From the NCBI RefSeq assembly GCF_900107755.1, contig NZ_FNQR01000001.1, positions 1 through 64,000 of the forward strand: 64,000 bases of DNA, in the 5' to 3' direction. Made by a program: the position numbers and the translations under genes. Of the stretch, positions 55,506-64,000 are shown in pieces (the stretch's first letter is position 1; each line of letters starts with the position of its first letter). Under the pieces are notes generated by a model. The model did not search any database. It saw only the letters and a program-made list of their open reading frames with translations, and was not told where the DNA came from. Source of the DNA: Thalassobacillus cyri (GTDB lineage: Bacteria; Bacillota; Bacilli; Bacillales; Halobacillaceae).

Positions 55506-56437
55506 GTCGAGAAAAATTAGTCGAAATCAAAAACTTAAAGCAGCATTTCAAAACCGGGCGTCACAGTGTCGTAAAAGCAGTCGATGGCTTAACCTTTGAT
55601 ATTTATAAAGGGGAAACTTTCGGCCTTGTTGGTGAGTCCGGGTGTGGTAAGTCGACGACAGGCCGGACAATCATCCGGTTGTACGATGCTACCGAAGGAG
55701 AAGTCAATTTCAATGGGGTCAATGTACACGATAAAAAGAATAAAGCAGATTTGAAGCAATTCAATCGTGAAATGCAAATGATATTCCAGGATCCTTATGC
55801 ATCTTTGAACCCTCGTATGAAGGTAGAAGATATCATTGCAGAGGGCTTGGACATTCATGGTCTAGCCAAAACAAAAGAAGCGCGCAAGAAGCGTGTACAT
55901 GATTTGCTGGAGACGGTAGGTTTGAACAAAGAACATGCCAATCGTTATCCTCACGAATTCAGTGGTGGACAGCGTCAGCGTATCGGTATTGCCCGCGCTT
56001 TGGCCGTTGATCCAAGCTTCATTATTGCTGACGAGCCTATTTCGGCGCTTGATGTTTCGATCCAGGCGCAGGTAGTCAACTTGTTGAAAAAACTGCAAAG
56101 AGAGAATGACTTGACGTACTTGTTCATTGCCCACGACCTGTCGATGGTCAAATATATCAGTGACCGAATTGGGGTTATGTATTTCGGTAAGCTTGTGGAA
56201 CTTGCTGATGCGGATGATTTATATAAGAATCCGATGCACCCGTACACCAAATCTTTACTATCTGCTATTCCATTACCGGATCCTGATTACGAACGAAACC
56301 GTGTCCGGGAAGAATATGACCCAAGTCAACACGATACAAGTGAAGAGCCGGAATTCTGCGAAGTTGGCCCGGACCATTGGGTGCTTTGTACAACGAAAGA
56401 ATTCGAACATTATAAAAAAGAATATGTGTCCGTTTAA
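55502..56437 (+). CDS. oppF: Oligopeptide ABC importer ATPase OppF
   Basis: Second ATPase, 311 residues: Walker A GESGCGKS at 44-51, signature FSGGQRQR near 150, Walker B IIADEPISALD and H-loop HDLS. The C-terminal domain has Cys pairs (EFCEVGPDHWVLC) that in related OppD/DppF proteins help hold an Fe-S cluster or structure; here only two Cys are seen. Last gene of the operon. Confidence 0.94.
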   Translation: MSREKLVEIKNLKQHFKTGRHSVVKAVDGLTFDIYKGETFGLVGESGCGKSTTGRTIIRLYDATEGEVNFNGVNVHDKKNKADLKQFNREMQMIFQDPYASLNPRMKVEDIIAEGLDIHGLAKTKEARKKRVHDLLETVGLNKEHANRYPHEFSGGQRQRIGIARALAVDPSFIIADEPISALDVSIQAQVVNLLKKLQRENDLTYLFIAHDLSMVKYISDRIGVMYFGKLVELADADDLYKNPMHPYTKSLLSAIPLPDPDYERNRVREEYDPSQHDTSEEPEFCEVGPDHWVLCTTKEFEHYKKEYVSV

Positions 56438-56447
56438 GACGGCTGTA

Positions 56448-56496
56448 AAAAGACAAGGTTCTTTCCGGATTGGCGGAATGACACCTTGTCTTTTTG
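56448..56496 (+). terminator. opp operon terminator
   Basis: AAAGACAAGGT/ACCTTGTCTTT, an 11-bp stem enclosing a TCCG/CGGA hairpin, then TTTTTG. Confidence 0.82.
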
Positions 56497-56644
56497 TATA
56501 TATATAAAACGGGGAAAAGGTTTAAATTAGGTCATTTGATATATTTTAGTGATTTTCTACAAAATTTTACTAAATAGCCTACCAATTTATAGGAATCCTC
56601 TTTTATAATAGGAGATAGAAAAAACTTGGGGAGTAGGATTAATC

Positions 56645-57877
56645 ATGAGGAAAAAGGTAAGACAGCTTAAGAGTATCACGTTCATCACCATTCTTTTTAT
56701 TTTGGCAATTGTCCCGGTACATACATTGCATGCAGACGAATCGAATGAGGCAGAAGCTTTGCCGGTGAAAAACTTGCAGGATAGAAAAGTTTCATTAGAG
56801 TTATTAAACAATGAAAAGCCAGCAGCAAGGTTCGTCTATGATTCTGGTTTGACGTTTGAGTATCCAGATGCAGTACGGGGGATTTATGTAACAGGTAATT
56901 CAGCTGGAGGTAGTCGATTTGAATCGTTATTAGAGCTTGTTGGATCGACAGATTTAAATGCGATGGTCATTGATATTAAAGAAGATCACGGTAATATAAC
57001 ATTTAAGCCCGACGAAGACTCTCCTTATTATGATATTGCACAGCCGTACATCAAAGAGCCGAGAAAAATGCTTGAAGTGCTGGAGGAGAAGGGAATTTAT
57101 CCGATTGCGCGAGTGGTTGTCTTTAAAGATTCGATTTTAGCTGAAAAGCGTCCCGAGCTTTCTTTTAAAATGAATGGCCAGATCTGGAAAAACGGCAGGG
57201 GAGAAGCCTTTGTCAATCCATTCATGAAGGAAGTCTGGGAATATAATGTAGAAATCGCCAAAATGGCTGCAAAGCTCGGATTTGAGGAAATCCAGTTCGA
57301 TTATGTCCGATTCCCGGAGGGCTTTGAAAACCGTGATAAAACATTGGAATATAATCAAGGAGAATATGCAAACCTGGAAATGGATGAGGTACAAAAGCGT
57401 GTGCAAGCTGTAACGGACTTTGTCGCTTACGCCAGGGAAGAGTTACATTACTACGCAGTTGATGTATCTGTTGATATATTCGGATATTCCGCTACGATTC
57501 CGGAAGCACCTGGAATAGGACAGAATTTCTCTAAAATCAGTTCCAATGTCGACGTCATTTCCTCCATGATCTATCCAAGTCATTGGACCTCTTATTTCGG
57601 CATTAAGAAGCCGGATATGGAGCCATATAAATTGACGGTTGAATATGCCAAAGTGGAAAATGAAGTGCTGGCTAAATTGGATAACCCGCCGACATCGAGA
57701 CCATGGATCCAGGATTTCGAAGCGCCGTGGCTTTATTCCGGACCTGCGAAACAGTATGGAGTAGCAGAAGTGGAAGCCCAAATCCGTGCCCTGAACGAAA
57801 ACGGGATCAATGAATATCTGATTTGGAATCCAGGTAACAGTTATACCCAGGGTGTCGATTACACTCCGTTAAACTAA
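56645..57877 (+). CDS. Secreted DUF4015 putative glycoside hydrolase
   Basis: A 410-residue exported protein: signal peptide (about 1-30, ending LHA), then a TIM-barrel-like DUF4015 domain (VRGIYVTGNSAGGSRFESLLELV..., MVIDIKEDHG near 103, EEIQFDYVRFPEG near 218, DIFGYSATIP, SSMIYPSHWT). Acidic residues on strand ends (Asp-x-Lys-Glu-Asp and Gln-Phe-Asp-Tyr) look catalytic, as in glycosidases, but no member's substrate is known to me. GGGGAG lies 11 bases before the ATG. Monocistronic. Confidence 0.8.
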   Translation: MRKKVRQLKSITFITILFILAIVPVHTLHADESNEAEALPVKNLQDRKVSLELLNNEKPAARFVYDSGLTFEYPDAVRGIYVTGNSAGGSRFESLLELVGSTDLNAMVIDIKEDHGNITFKPDEDSPYYDIAQPYIKEPRKMLEVLEEKGIYPIARVVVFKDSILAEKRPELSFKMNGQIWKNGRGEAFVNPFMKEVWEYNVEIAKMAAKLGFEEIQFDYVRFPEGFENRDKTLEYNQGEYANLEMDEVQKRVQAVTDFVAYAREELHYYAVDVSVDIFGYSATIPEAPGIGQNFSKISSNVDVISSMIYPSHWTSYFGIKKPDMEPYKLTVEYAKVENEVLAKLDNPPTSRPWIQDFEAPWLYSGPAKQYGVAEVEAQIRALNENGINEYLIWNPGNSYTQGVDYTPLN

Positions 57878-57891
57878 AAAACAGTCTCATA

Positions 57892-57927
57892 AAAAAACAT
57901 GGAAGGTGAGCCTTCCATGTTTTTTTA
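57892..57927. terminator. Bidirectional terminator
   Basis: AACATGGAAGG/CCTTCCATGTT, 11 bp, flanked by A and T runs. Confidence 0.85.
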
Positions 57928-57933
57928 TGTAGC

Positions 57934-58119
57934 TTATTTCTGAGTTCCTCCGACGTTTCTCCACGTATCCTGATAAGATCGTGCCTTGTCCAAAAACTCA
58001 TCTTTTTTACCCCGGCTGAACAGCTTATTGCCTATTCCATTCATGGCAACTCCGAGAAACGCTGTTGCTCCGATGATCCCTAACCCAAGCAACGTAATAT
58101 CGAGCATTAATGCACCCAC
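57934..58119 (-). CDS. Small single-helix membrane protein, unknown
   Basis: 61 residues from a GTG at 58119 (AAAGGAGG seven bases ahead): a helix LDITLLGLGIIGATAFLGVAMNGIG, then a basic tail LFSRGKKDEFLDKARSYQD. The longer frame upstream lacks a ribosome-binding site. I do not recognise the family. It lies between the DUF4015 gene and yjbC. Confidence 0.6.
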   Translation of the reverse strand: MGALMLDITLLGLGIIGATAFLGVAMNGIGNKLFSRGKKDEFLDKARSYQDTWRNVGGTQK

Positions 58120-58275
58120 ATGCTCCCCTCCTTTACCGGTTACTTTTATTTTAGATGATGTGTTAAAAAAAAGAAAGCTGGAAAAAGTAAAATTGTAAGT
58201 GTTTTCAAAAGCCATTTAACAATTACTGAGAAATTCGTTATAATAGAAAAGACTAACTTGTAAGGGAGCAGATTT

Positions 58276-58866
58276 ATGAATTGGTATGAAAAATTGAAAC
58301 AATACTTTCCAATCGAAGAAATGAAATCTCAAGAGCATATGGAAACGTTGTTAAAGGAGAAAGGCGATGTCTATTATAAGGATGAGGGTCCTCATCACGT
58401 TTTGATGTATGCTGAATTCCCTTCTTTCCTTTTCATCGATTATGTCTATGTATCTGCAGCCTCAAGAGGGCAGGGCTTAGGACATAAGCTGATGCAAAAA
58501 ATGAAAGATAAAGGAAAACCAATCATTCTGGAAGTGGAGCCGGTCGATTATGATGACACCGATACAGAGAAACGTCTTCGTTTCTACCAGCGGGAAGGGT
58601 TCAAGCATGCCCAATCCATCGGTTACACACGAAAATCTCTAGCTACTGATGAACCTAATTCTATGGAAATCCTCTATTGGTCCCCTGAAGATGCATCTGA
58701 AGAACACATTTATGAACAAATGAAAAAGATGTATGAAGAAATCCACACCTATAAAGATACTCAATTTTATGGCAAGTCGTACGAGCCTGTGGAAGAGGTA
58801 CTCACCTATGACGAAGATGCAGATAACACAAACATCTTGGAAGACTTAGAAAAAGAAAAAGCTTAA
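58276..58866 (+). CDS. yjbC: GNAT acetyltransferase YjbC
   Basis: A 196-residue acetyltransferase with motif A VYVSAASRGQGLGHKLM near 60-75 and an acidic C-terminal tail. In B. subtilis yjbC lies directly before spxA and the two share transcripts; the same order is kept here. The acceptor substrate is unknown. AAGGGAG lies eight bases before the ATG. Confidence 0.86.
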   Translation: MNWYEKLKQYFPIEEMKSQEHMETLLKEKGDVYYKDEGPHHVLMYAEFPSFLFIDYVYVSAASRGQGLGHKLMQKMKDKGKPIILEVEPVDYDDTDTEKRLRFYQREGFKHAQSIGYTRKSLATDEPNSMEILYWSPEDASEEHIYEQMKKMYEEIHTYKDTQFYGKSYEPVEEVLTYDEDADNTNILEDLEKEKA

Positions 58867-58881
58867 TAATGGAAGGTACAG

Positions 58882-58987
58882 GGTTGTCTCCTATAAGCTT
58901 CGCGCAATCAGTGACCAGGAAAGGGAGCGGTTTCAGCAACCGCCAGGCTTTTTTCAAGCTGTGAAGCTATTAGGGGACAGCTTTTTT
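58882..58987 (+). terminator. Nested double terminator between yjbC and spx
   Basis: An outer stem, GTTGTCTCCTATAAGCTTC (58883-58901) with GAAGCTATTAGGGGACAGC (58963-58981), encloses an inner hairpin GCGGTT/AACCGC (58927-58943). Both are followed by T runs (CTTTTTT at 58949 and 58981). The rest of the gap 58867-59249 has a TTGACA at 59143 but no well-spaced -10. Confidence 0.6.
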
Positions 58988-59249
58988 CAATTCATAAAGC
59001 TAACTGAAAATATAGGAAGCAGAAAAAGTTTGAAAAAAGATGTTTAATGGAAGTGCAACAGGGTATATTAAAAGTGTCACAATGAAATCGCTGAATCTGT
59101 ACAAGTTTTGTATAAAAAACTTACAATACTACTAGCTAACACTTGACAGTTATGATATAGTATACATAGGCTGTTAATTAAAGTTATTTTAAACTGGCAA
59201 GCACATGCAAACCTTGTATGATAAATACATTTTGAGGAGTGAAGTTCCC

Positions 59250-59645
59250 ATGGTAACTCTATATACCTCACCAAGCTGTACATCATGCCGTAAAGCTAAG
59301 GCATGGTTAGAAGAACATAATATCCCTTTCAAAGAACGTAATATTTTCTCTGAGTCTTTGACTCTGGATGAAATTAAAGAAATTCTACGTATGACAGAGG
59401 ATGGAACGGAAGAAATCATTTCCACTCGCTCCAAAGTTTTCCAAAAATTAGACGTTGATTTCGAACAAATGCCTTTGAAGGATCTTTTCGATCTCATTCA
59501 AGAAAACCCTGGACTACTACGCCGCCCGATTATCATTGATGAAAAGCGTCTTCAGGTAGGGTATAATGAAGATGAAATCCGCCGCTTCCTGCCAAGAAGC
59601 GTTCGTACTTTCCAGCTTCGTGAAGCACAACGCCTGGTAAACTAA
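59250..59645 (+). CDS. spx: Redox regulator Spx
   Basis: A 131-residue ArsC-like regulator that binds RNA polymerase alpha and reprograms transcription under thiol stress. It has the redox switch Cys10-Thr-Ser-Cys13 in [14 protein letters not shown] and the polymerase-contacting region [13 protein letters not shown] at 59250 has GAGGAG ten bases ahead. Its usual degradation partner system (ClpXP with YjbH) is not encoded here. Confidence 0.94.
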   Translation: MVTLYTSPSCTSCRKAKAWLEEHNIPFKERNIFSESLTLDEIKEILRMTEDGTEEIISTRSKVFQKLDVDFEQMPLKDLFDLIQENPGLLRRPIIIDEKRLQVGYNEDEIRRFLPRSVRTFQLREAQRLVN

Positions 59646-59649
59646 TAGC

Positions 59650-59680
59650 AAAAGACCGCGCAAAGGGCGGTCTTTTTTGT
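59650..59680. terminator. spx terminator
   Basis: AAGACCGC/GCGGTCTT, then TTTTTTG; the sequence also lies just past the convergent TerC gene. Confidence 0.85.
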
Positions 59681-59685
59681 TTTTT

Positions 59686-60348
59686 CTAATTTTGAGAAGC
59701 TGGATTATTGTTGCGGTAACCCCAGGAGATGACAAGAAAAATGATAACAATCGGCATCATATAGTGAAGCGAATCGTATTGCTCAAAAAATGGCCGGAGC
59801 CGTCGTTCTTCTAAAATCATTTCAGCTGCTGTATAAGCGAGGATGCCCGCTCCGATATAAACGAGGGAAGGAAAATGCTCCATCAGCTTCAATATCAATT
59901 TGCTTCCCCAAATGATAATAGGCACCGATACAAGCAGACCCATTGCTACTAATAAAATATTGTCGTGGGAGGCCCCTGCGATCGCAAGCACATTATCAAA
60001 GCCCATCACTATATCTGCGAACACAATCGTCTTCACAGCCGAAATAAGACTGTCACTGGCTTTGATATCCGGTTCTTCTTCCTCTTCGGTCAGCAGTTTG
60101 ATTGCGATATATATGAGTAGTATTCCCCCAATTAATCGGAGGAAGGGAATGTGCAGAAGATACAGGGCAATCGCAGTCAAAAACACCCGGACAATAATAG
60201 CTAAGCCTGTCCCCATGAAAATCGCTTTATTGCGCTGTCTCTCCGGCAGATTCCTGCTTGCCAGCGCAATGACAATGGCATTATCTCCTCCGAGAACGAT
60301 ATCAATTCCTATGATGATTAAGATTGCTTGGATCAATTCCCATTCCAT
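59686..60348 (-). CDS. yjbE: TerC family membrane protein (YjbE type)
   Basis: A 220-residue, seven-helix TerC-type protein with the acidic membrane motifs IDIVLGGDNAIVIAL (near 15) and DIVMGFDNVLAIAG (near 112). TerC-type proteins in bacilli export manganese and help metallate secreted enzymes. AGGAGG lies seven bases before the ATG. Its upstream stretch lacks the GGGGAGUAGC signature of manganese riboswitches. Confidence 0.88.
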   Translation of the reverse strand: MEWELIQAILIIIGIDIVLGGDNAIVIALASRNLPERQRNKAIFMGTGLAIIVRVFLTAIALYLLHIPFLRLIGGILLIYIAIKLLTEEEEEPDIKASDSLISAVKTIVFADIVMGFDNVLAIAGASHDNILLVAMGLLVSVPIIIWGSKLILKLMEHFPSLVYIGAGILAYTAAEMILEERRLRPFFEQYDSLHYMMPIVIIFLVISWGYRNNNPASQN

Positions 60349-60671
60349 AAAAAAGCCTCCTGATATGTAGTGACAAATGACTATAAATAAGCTAAAATAG
60401 ACAACTAACCATAGAATTGCTACTGTGCAGTTCTTGGAGAGTATCGCTCAAGCGATTTTTATAAAAGTCGTGATATTCGTTTGTTTTTCCGTAAATGAAG
60501 CATTTTGTTTTCCAGAAAAGGCAAAGCTATCATACAATAGAATTAAGAGGTACCTGACCTGTATAAACATGCGATTAAAGTCCTGAAATATGGGGTAAGG
60601 TATACTATAAAATAACAACGAGGGTGAAGCAGTCCCTTCCGCTTATCCGAATATAGAAGGGAGAGAGATGC
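60349..60671. other. Divergent control region, yjbE and mecA
   Basis: No gene seen. A/T-rich, with TACAAT at about 60533 and TATACT/TATAAA near 60600 as possible -10 elements facing mecA, but no convincing -35 boxes. No terminator, palindrome or riboswitch was recognised. Confidence 0.35.
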
Positions 60672-61361
60672 ATGGAAATCGAAAGAATCAATGAAAACAC
60701 AATCAAATTTTATGTTTCTTATCATGACGTTGAACAACGCGGGTTTGATCGGGAAGATATTTGGTATAACCGTGACAGAAGTGAGCAGCTTTTCTGGGAA
60801 ATGATGGACGAAGTTAATGATAAAGAGAATTTCCACGCTGAAGGTCCCTTATGGATCCAAGTGCAAGCGATGGAGAAAGGCTTGGAAGTTATCGTCACGA
60901 AAGCCCAGCTTTCCTCAGACGGACAGAAGCTCGAGCTTCCTACTGAAAATGGTAAAACCATCGATATGCCCGTGGATGAAAAAATAGAATCAATGCTTGA
61001 TGAAAAATTAAATGAAGCAGATACGCATACGACCGATGAAGATACTGATTGGAGCAATGATCTGGAGCCTATGCAGTTCACGATCCGCTTTGATGAATTC
61101 GAAGATGCAATCCAATTGAGCCACAGTTTTCAATCCGTTAAAGAATTCGAGCAAAGCATGTACCATTTTGAAGATGCCTATTATCTATATATTCAATTCA
61201 ATGAGGATAATATGAATGATGACGAACAGGAAAATATTTTAAGCAATATATTAGAGTACGGAAACGAATCGGATATCACAATCCATCGCCTGCAGGAATA
61301 TGGCAAAACGATTTTTGCAGAAGATGCACTGAATCAAATAAAAAGTTATTTTCCTCTATAA
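60672..61361 (+). CDS. mecA: ClpC adapter protein MecA
   Basis: Adapter that hands ComK and other substrates to the ClpCP protease. The 229-residue protein has the N-terminal substrate-binding domain (MEIERINENTIKFYVSYHDVEQRGF), an acidic linker (about 110-140) and the C-terminal ClpC-binding domain. AAGGGAG lies nine bases before the ATG. Neighbours match B. subtilis (yjbE-mecA-coiA-pepF). Confidence 0.94.
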   Translation: MEIERINENTIKFYVSYHDVEQRGFDREDIWYNRDRSEQLFWEMMDEVNDKENFHAEGPLWIQVQAMEKGLEVIVTKAQLSSDGQKLELPTENGKTIDMPVDEKIESMLDEKLNEADTHTTDEDTDWSNDLEPMQFTIRFDEFEDAIQLSHSFQSVKEFEQSMYHFEDAYYLYIQFNEDNMNDDEQENILSNILEYGNESDITIHRLQEYGKTIFAEDALNQIKSYFPL

Positions 61362-61366
61362 TTGAT

Positions 61367-61395
61367 AAGCATGCCGCCATGGTATGCTTTTTTGT
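61367..61395 (+). terminator. mecA terminator
   Basis: AAGCATGCC pairs with GGTATGCTT (one G-U) over five bases, then TTTTTG. Confidence 0.75.
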
Positions 61396-61598
61396 TTTGC
61401 CATCGGACTATATGGCACGAAAATTGTTGCACTGGGTTGACTGGTAAGTAATAGCAGAGTAGAAGGAGTGAATATAGGATAAAAAAGTAACAGAGACAAA
61501 GTGTTATGCATCAGCACACGCTCACTTTTATGCAGATAAGCAGGATTTTTGCCGATTGATGTCGAATAAGTTTGTTATATAAAGGGGGGATGAACGAA

Positions 61599-62744
61599 TT
61601 GCTTAGTGCCATCAATGCCAAGGGTCAATTTGTTCAATTGGCAGGTCGGCATATCCATGAACTTATACAAGCAAAAATGCAAGATAGTTATTTCTGTCCG
61701 CAGTGCAAGGCGCCAGTGTTAATCCGGGCTGGATCCAAGGTTGCTCCGCATTTTGCTCATTTTCCTAATAGTGACTGCCCGTCAAGCAAAGGTGGTGAAG
61801 GGAGCTACCATCATAAAGGGAAAGCCCGGCTGTGGGAGTGGCTGAACAATCAGGGTTATGACGTAGAACTCGAAGCTTATTTGCCGAAAACCCAGCAGCG
61901 TCCGGACATATTGCTGCATACAAAGAAGAGACGCATCGCCATTGAGTATCAATGTGCGAAAATTCCAGAGCCCGAAATCAGTAACCGAACGAAGCAGTAC
62001 TTGCAAGCTGGTATCTTTCCTTTTTGGATTCTGGGAGGAAACCGCTTGAAACGAAAAGGAACGAACATGATCCAGTTGACGAGCTTTGATCGTAACTTCA
62101 TCTATCATTTCCCCGATTATCGCATCCATTATTTTGATCCTATAACGGATAAGCTTATGATTGGCTCCTATCTCCAGGGGACCGGTTCAAACATCACTTT
62201 TTCAAACCTCCATTATTTTTCCTTAACCGGTATCTCGTTCAACGCGATATTCAGCTCTCAAAATCTCCTCCTTAATGATATGCCTGCGGGCTGGAAAAGT
62301 TTCATTAAAAAAAGAAGGATACGTCCTTTGGGACATTCCTCACCGCAAGAAAAAAGTTGGCGTCAATATCTTTATGCCAAAGGCTATCACCCGTCATTGC
62401 TGCCTGCGATTACTTACCTCCCCGTACCGAGCCAAATTCAACTGACCGAACCACCATGGATCTGGCAGTCCCGCTATTACCTCGACACCTTTTTAAGAAC
62501 ACCGGTTTCAGGACTGCTCCCGATGAAACTTACTCAGCCTGTTGTTCCTCTTTTACATGTATCTGTCAAACCTAATCCATTAAAAGAATACCTGGATCTG
62601 TTATGCCGTCTCGGCCTGGTAGTAGAAGAACAACCTGGAAAATACCGTAAACGAAAAGAAGCAGTGAACCCTCTTACTATCGAAGAAGCAATGAAGCAGG
62701 ATGAAATTGTTTTTAATTCTTTCAAAAAGCGGGTAAAACCATGA
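61599..62744 (+). CDS. coiA: Competence protein CoiA
   Basis: A 381-residue protein needed for DNA transformation in related species. An N-terminal zinc-finger-like part (CPQCKAPVLIRAGSKVAPHFAH; Cys33, Cys36, His51, His54) precedes a PD-(D/E)xK nuclease core, RPDILL (Asp103) and AIEYQC (Glu116, Gln118). A TTG at 61599 is preferred: GGGGGG lies nine bases before it, while the ATG at 61590 directly abuts that site. In the right place between mecA and pepF. Confidence 0.86.
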   Translation: MLSAINAKGQFVQLAGRHIHELIQAKMQDSYFCPQCKAPVLIRAGSKVAPHFAHFPNSDCPSSKGGEGSYHHKGKARLWEWLNNQGYDVELEAYLPKTQQRPDILLHTKKRRIAIEYQCAKIPEPEISNRTKQYLQAGIFPFWILGGNRLKRKGTNMIQLTSFDRNFIYHFPDYRIHYFDPITDKLMIGSYLQGTGSNITFSNLHYFSLTGISFNAIFSSQNLLLNDMPAGWKSFIKKRRIRPLGHSSPQEKSWRQYLYAKGYHPSLLPAITYLPVPSQIQLTEPPWIWQSRYYLDTFLRTPVSGLLPMKLTQPVVPLLHVSVKPNPLKEYLDLLCRLGLVVEEQPGKYRKRKEAVNPLTIEEAMKQDEIVFNSFKKRVKP

Positions 62745-62827
62745 GAAATATCATAAAATAGGGAGGTATTTCCTATTTTATAGAGAAATTATTTAGGGTG
62801 ACGAAATGCGTAAAAGGAGGAAGTAAT

Positions 62828-64000
62828 ATGAGTACAGCCAGTAAGGAATTGCCAAAGCGTGAAGAGCTTCCGGTGGAGCGGACGTGGAAGCTTGAAAATA
62901 TTTTTGCGACAGATGATGAATGGAAGAAAGAACTGGAAGCCATTAAAGAAATGATTCCCGAAATAACAGCGTTCAAAGGGAAACTGGGAGAGTCAGCGGA
63001 CCAGTTATATCAAATGCTTGTGAAGCAGGATGAAATTTCTAACCGGATTGGAAAGCTATATACTTATGCACACATGCGTGCGGATCAGGATACGACGAAT
63101 TCCTTTTACCAGGAGCTGAATTCCAAAGCAGAGAACCTGCTGACCCAGGTATCCTCAGCAATGAGTTTTATTGTACCGGAAATATTATCATTAGAAGAAG
63201 GGAAAATCGATAAATACTTAGAAGAAAAAGAAGAACTGGAGCTATACAGACACACACTTGATGAAATCACCCGTAAACGTGCTCATGTGTTGAGCGAAAA
63301 AGAGGAAGCATTACTTGCAGGGTTTTCTGAGATTGCATCCAATCCATCGCAAACATTTGGGATGTTGAACAATGCGGATTTGACGTTCCCGAGTGTCAAG
63401 GACGAAAACGGCAACGAAATCGATCTCACCCATGGCCGTTATATCAATTTCTTGGAGTCAAAGGATCGTGACGTCCGTAAAAACGCTTTTCAGGCGATGT
63501 ACAATACATTTGAAAAGTTCAAAAACACCTTTTCTTCTACACTGGGCGGCAACGTCAAAAAAGACAATTTCTATGCAGAAGTAAAAAATTACGGTTCTGC
63601 GCGTGAGAAGGCCCTTGATAATAACAATATTCCTGAAAAAGTCTATGATAACCTTGTGGACGCGGTAAATGACAGGCTGCCTTTGCTTCATCGTTATATC
63701 GCGCTTCGTAAAAAAGTTTTGGAGCTGGATGATGTTCACATGTACGACCTTTACACTCCGCTCGTTAAAGATGTCGAGATGGAAGTAAGCTATGATGAAG
63801 CAAAGGACCTGGTCGTCAAAGGGCTGCAGCCGCTTGGAGATGAGTATATCAACATCATCCAGGAGGGTTATGAAAACCGCTGGATTGATGTGGATGAAAA
63901 TAAAGGAAAACGCAGTGGTGCGTACTCATCCGGACACTACGGAACCAATCCTTATATCCTCATGAACTGGCAGGACAACATCAACAACCTGTTTACCCTG
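62828..64000 (+). CDS. pepF: Oligoendopeptidase F, 5' part
   Basis: First 391 codons of an M3-family zinc peptidase (MSTASKELPKREELPVERTWKLENIFATDDEWKKEL...). The window ends before the HExxH zinc site, so activity cannot be judged. AAAGGAGG lies seven bases before the ATG. PepF trims cytosolic oligopeptides; in B. subtilis it lies after coiA, as here. A hairpin ATAAAATAGG/CCTATTTTAT stands in the gap before it. Confidence 0.92.
   Translation, partial: MSTASKELPKREELPVERTWKLENIFATDDEWKKELEAIKEMIPEITAFKGKLGESADQLYQMLVKQDEISNRIGKLYTYAHMRADQDTTNSFYQELNSKAENLLTQVSSAMSFIVPEILSLEEGKIDKYLEEKEELELYRHTLDEITRKRAHVLSEKEEALLAGFSEIASNPSQTFGMLNNADLTFPSVKDENGNEIDLTHGRYINFLESKDRDVRKNAFQAMYNTFEKFKNTFSSTLGGNVKKDNFYAEVKNYGSAREKALDNNNIPEKVYDNLVDAVNDRLPLLHRYIALRKKVLELDDVHMYDLYTPLVKDVEMEVSYDEAKDLVVKGLQPLGDEYINIIQEGYENRWIDVDENKGKRSGAYSSGHYGTNPYILMNWQDNINNLFTL

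Noticed and set aside
59143-59166. Strong spx promoter TTGACA...TATACA
   Set aside because: The spacing is only 12 bp, too short for a sigma-A promoter, so I did not annotate it.
60349-60420. Manganese riboswitch upstream of the TerC gene
   Set aside because: Related genes elsewhere carry one, but the GGGGAGUAGC core and its paired partner are absent.

Overview
The window looks like chromosomal DNA of a low-GC, endospore-lineage Bacillaceae, most likely a moderately halophilic genus such as Halobacillus or a close relative. This is inferred from acidic proteins, long acidic linkers on the lipoproteins, and gene order. Blocks of genes run in the same order as on the Bacillus subtilis chromosome: yisL-asnO-MATE; a DegV gene, yitT, a BsuPI lipoprotein and yitU/V/W; ywiC-fnr; and yjzC-yjzD-med-fabHA-fabF ... 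yjbA-trpS-opp-yjbC-spx-yjbE-mecA-coiA-pepF. Genus-level placement is inference only.

Layout: 0.4-5.7 kb holds rocD, yisL, asnO and a MATE exporter. 5.8-16.6 kb is a complete maltodextrin utilisation cluster: a divergent GH13 cyclomaltodextrinase/neopullulanase, an MdxEFG-type ABC importer, a secreted and membrane-anchored alpha-amylase, a LacI-type regulator and a GH65 maltose phosphorylase. Four LacI/CcpA-type palindromes sit in its control regions. 16.6-19.2 kb holds an EamA transporter with an apparently non-canonical AUA start, a two-domain acetyltransferase broken by one in-frame amber codon, and two copies of an intergenic repeat family. 19.2-31.1 kb holds a DUF4349 lipoprotein, a CoA-disulfide reductase/rhodanese fusion, the yit block, and the molybdopterin genes mobB-moaE-moaD.

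31.3-39.7 kb is the most unusual region, a probable nitric-oxide/low-oxygen response island. It contains a second DUF59 (SufT/MIP18-like) protein, a 12-helix oxidase-like membrane protein of unknown function, three DUF2249 proteins, two Crp/Fnr regulators (one a true B. subtilis-type Fe-S Fnr), a quinol-type NO reductase, a radical SAM/SPASM protein behind an excellent Fnr box, and YwiC. 39.9-64 kb returns to conserved core: uppP, small yjz genes, med, fatty-acid elongation enzymes behind a FapR-like operator, an LCP cell-wall ligase, trpS behind a T-box, the oppABCDF operon, a secreted DUF4015 protein, spx, a TerC protein, mecA, coiA and the 5' part of pepF, which runs off the end.

The clearest points for follow-up are the NO-linked membrane protein, the structured mdxE-mdxF gap, the four-copy repeat family, the AUA start and the amber-interrupted acetyltransferase. 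No CRISPR array, IS transposase, tRNA or rRNA gene was found.
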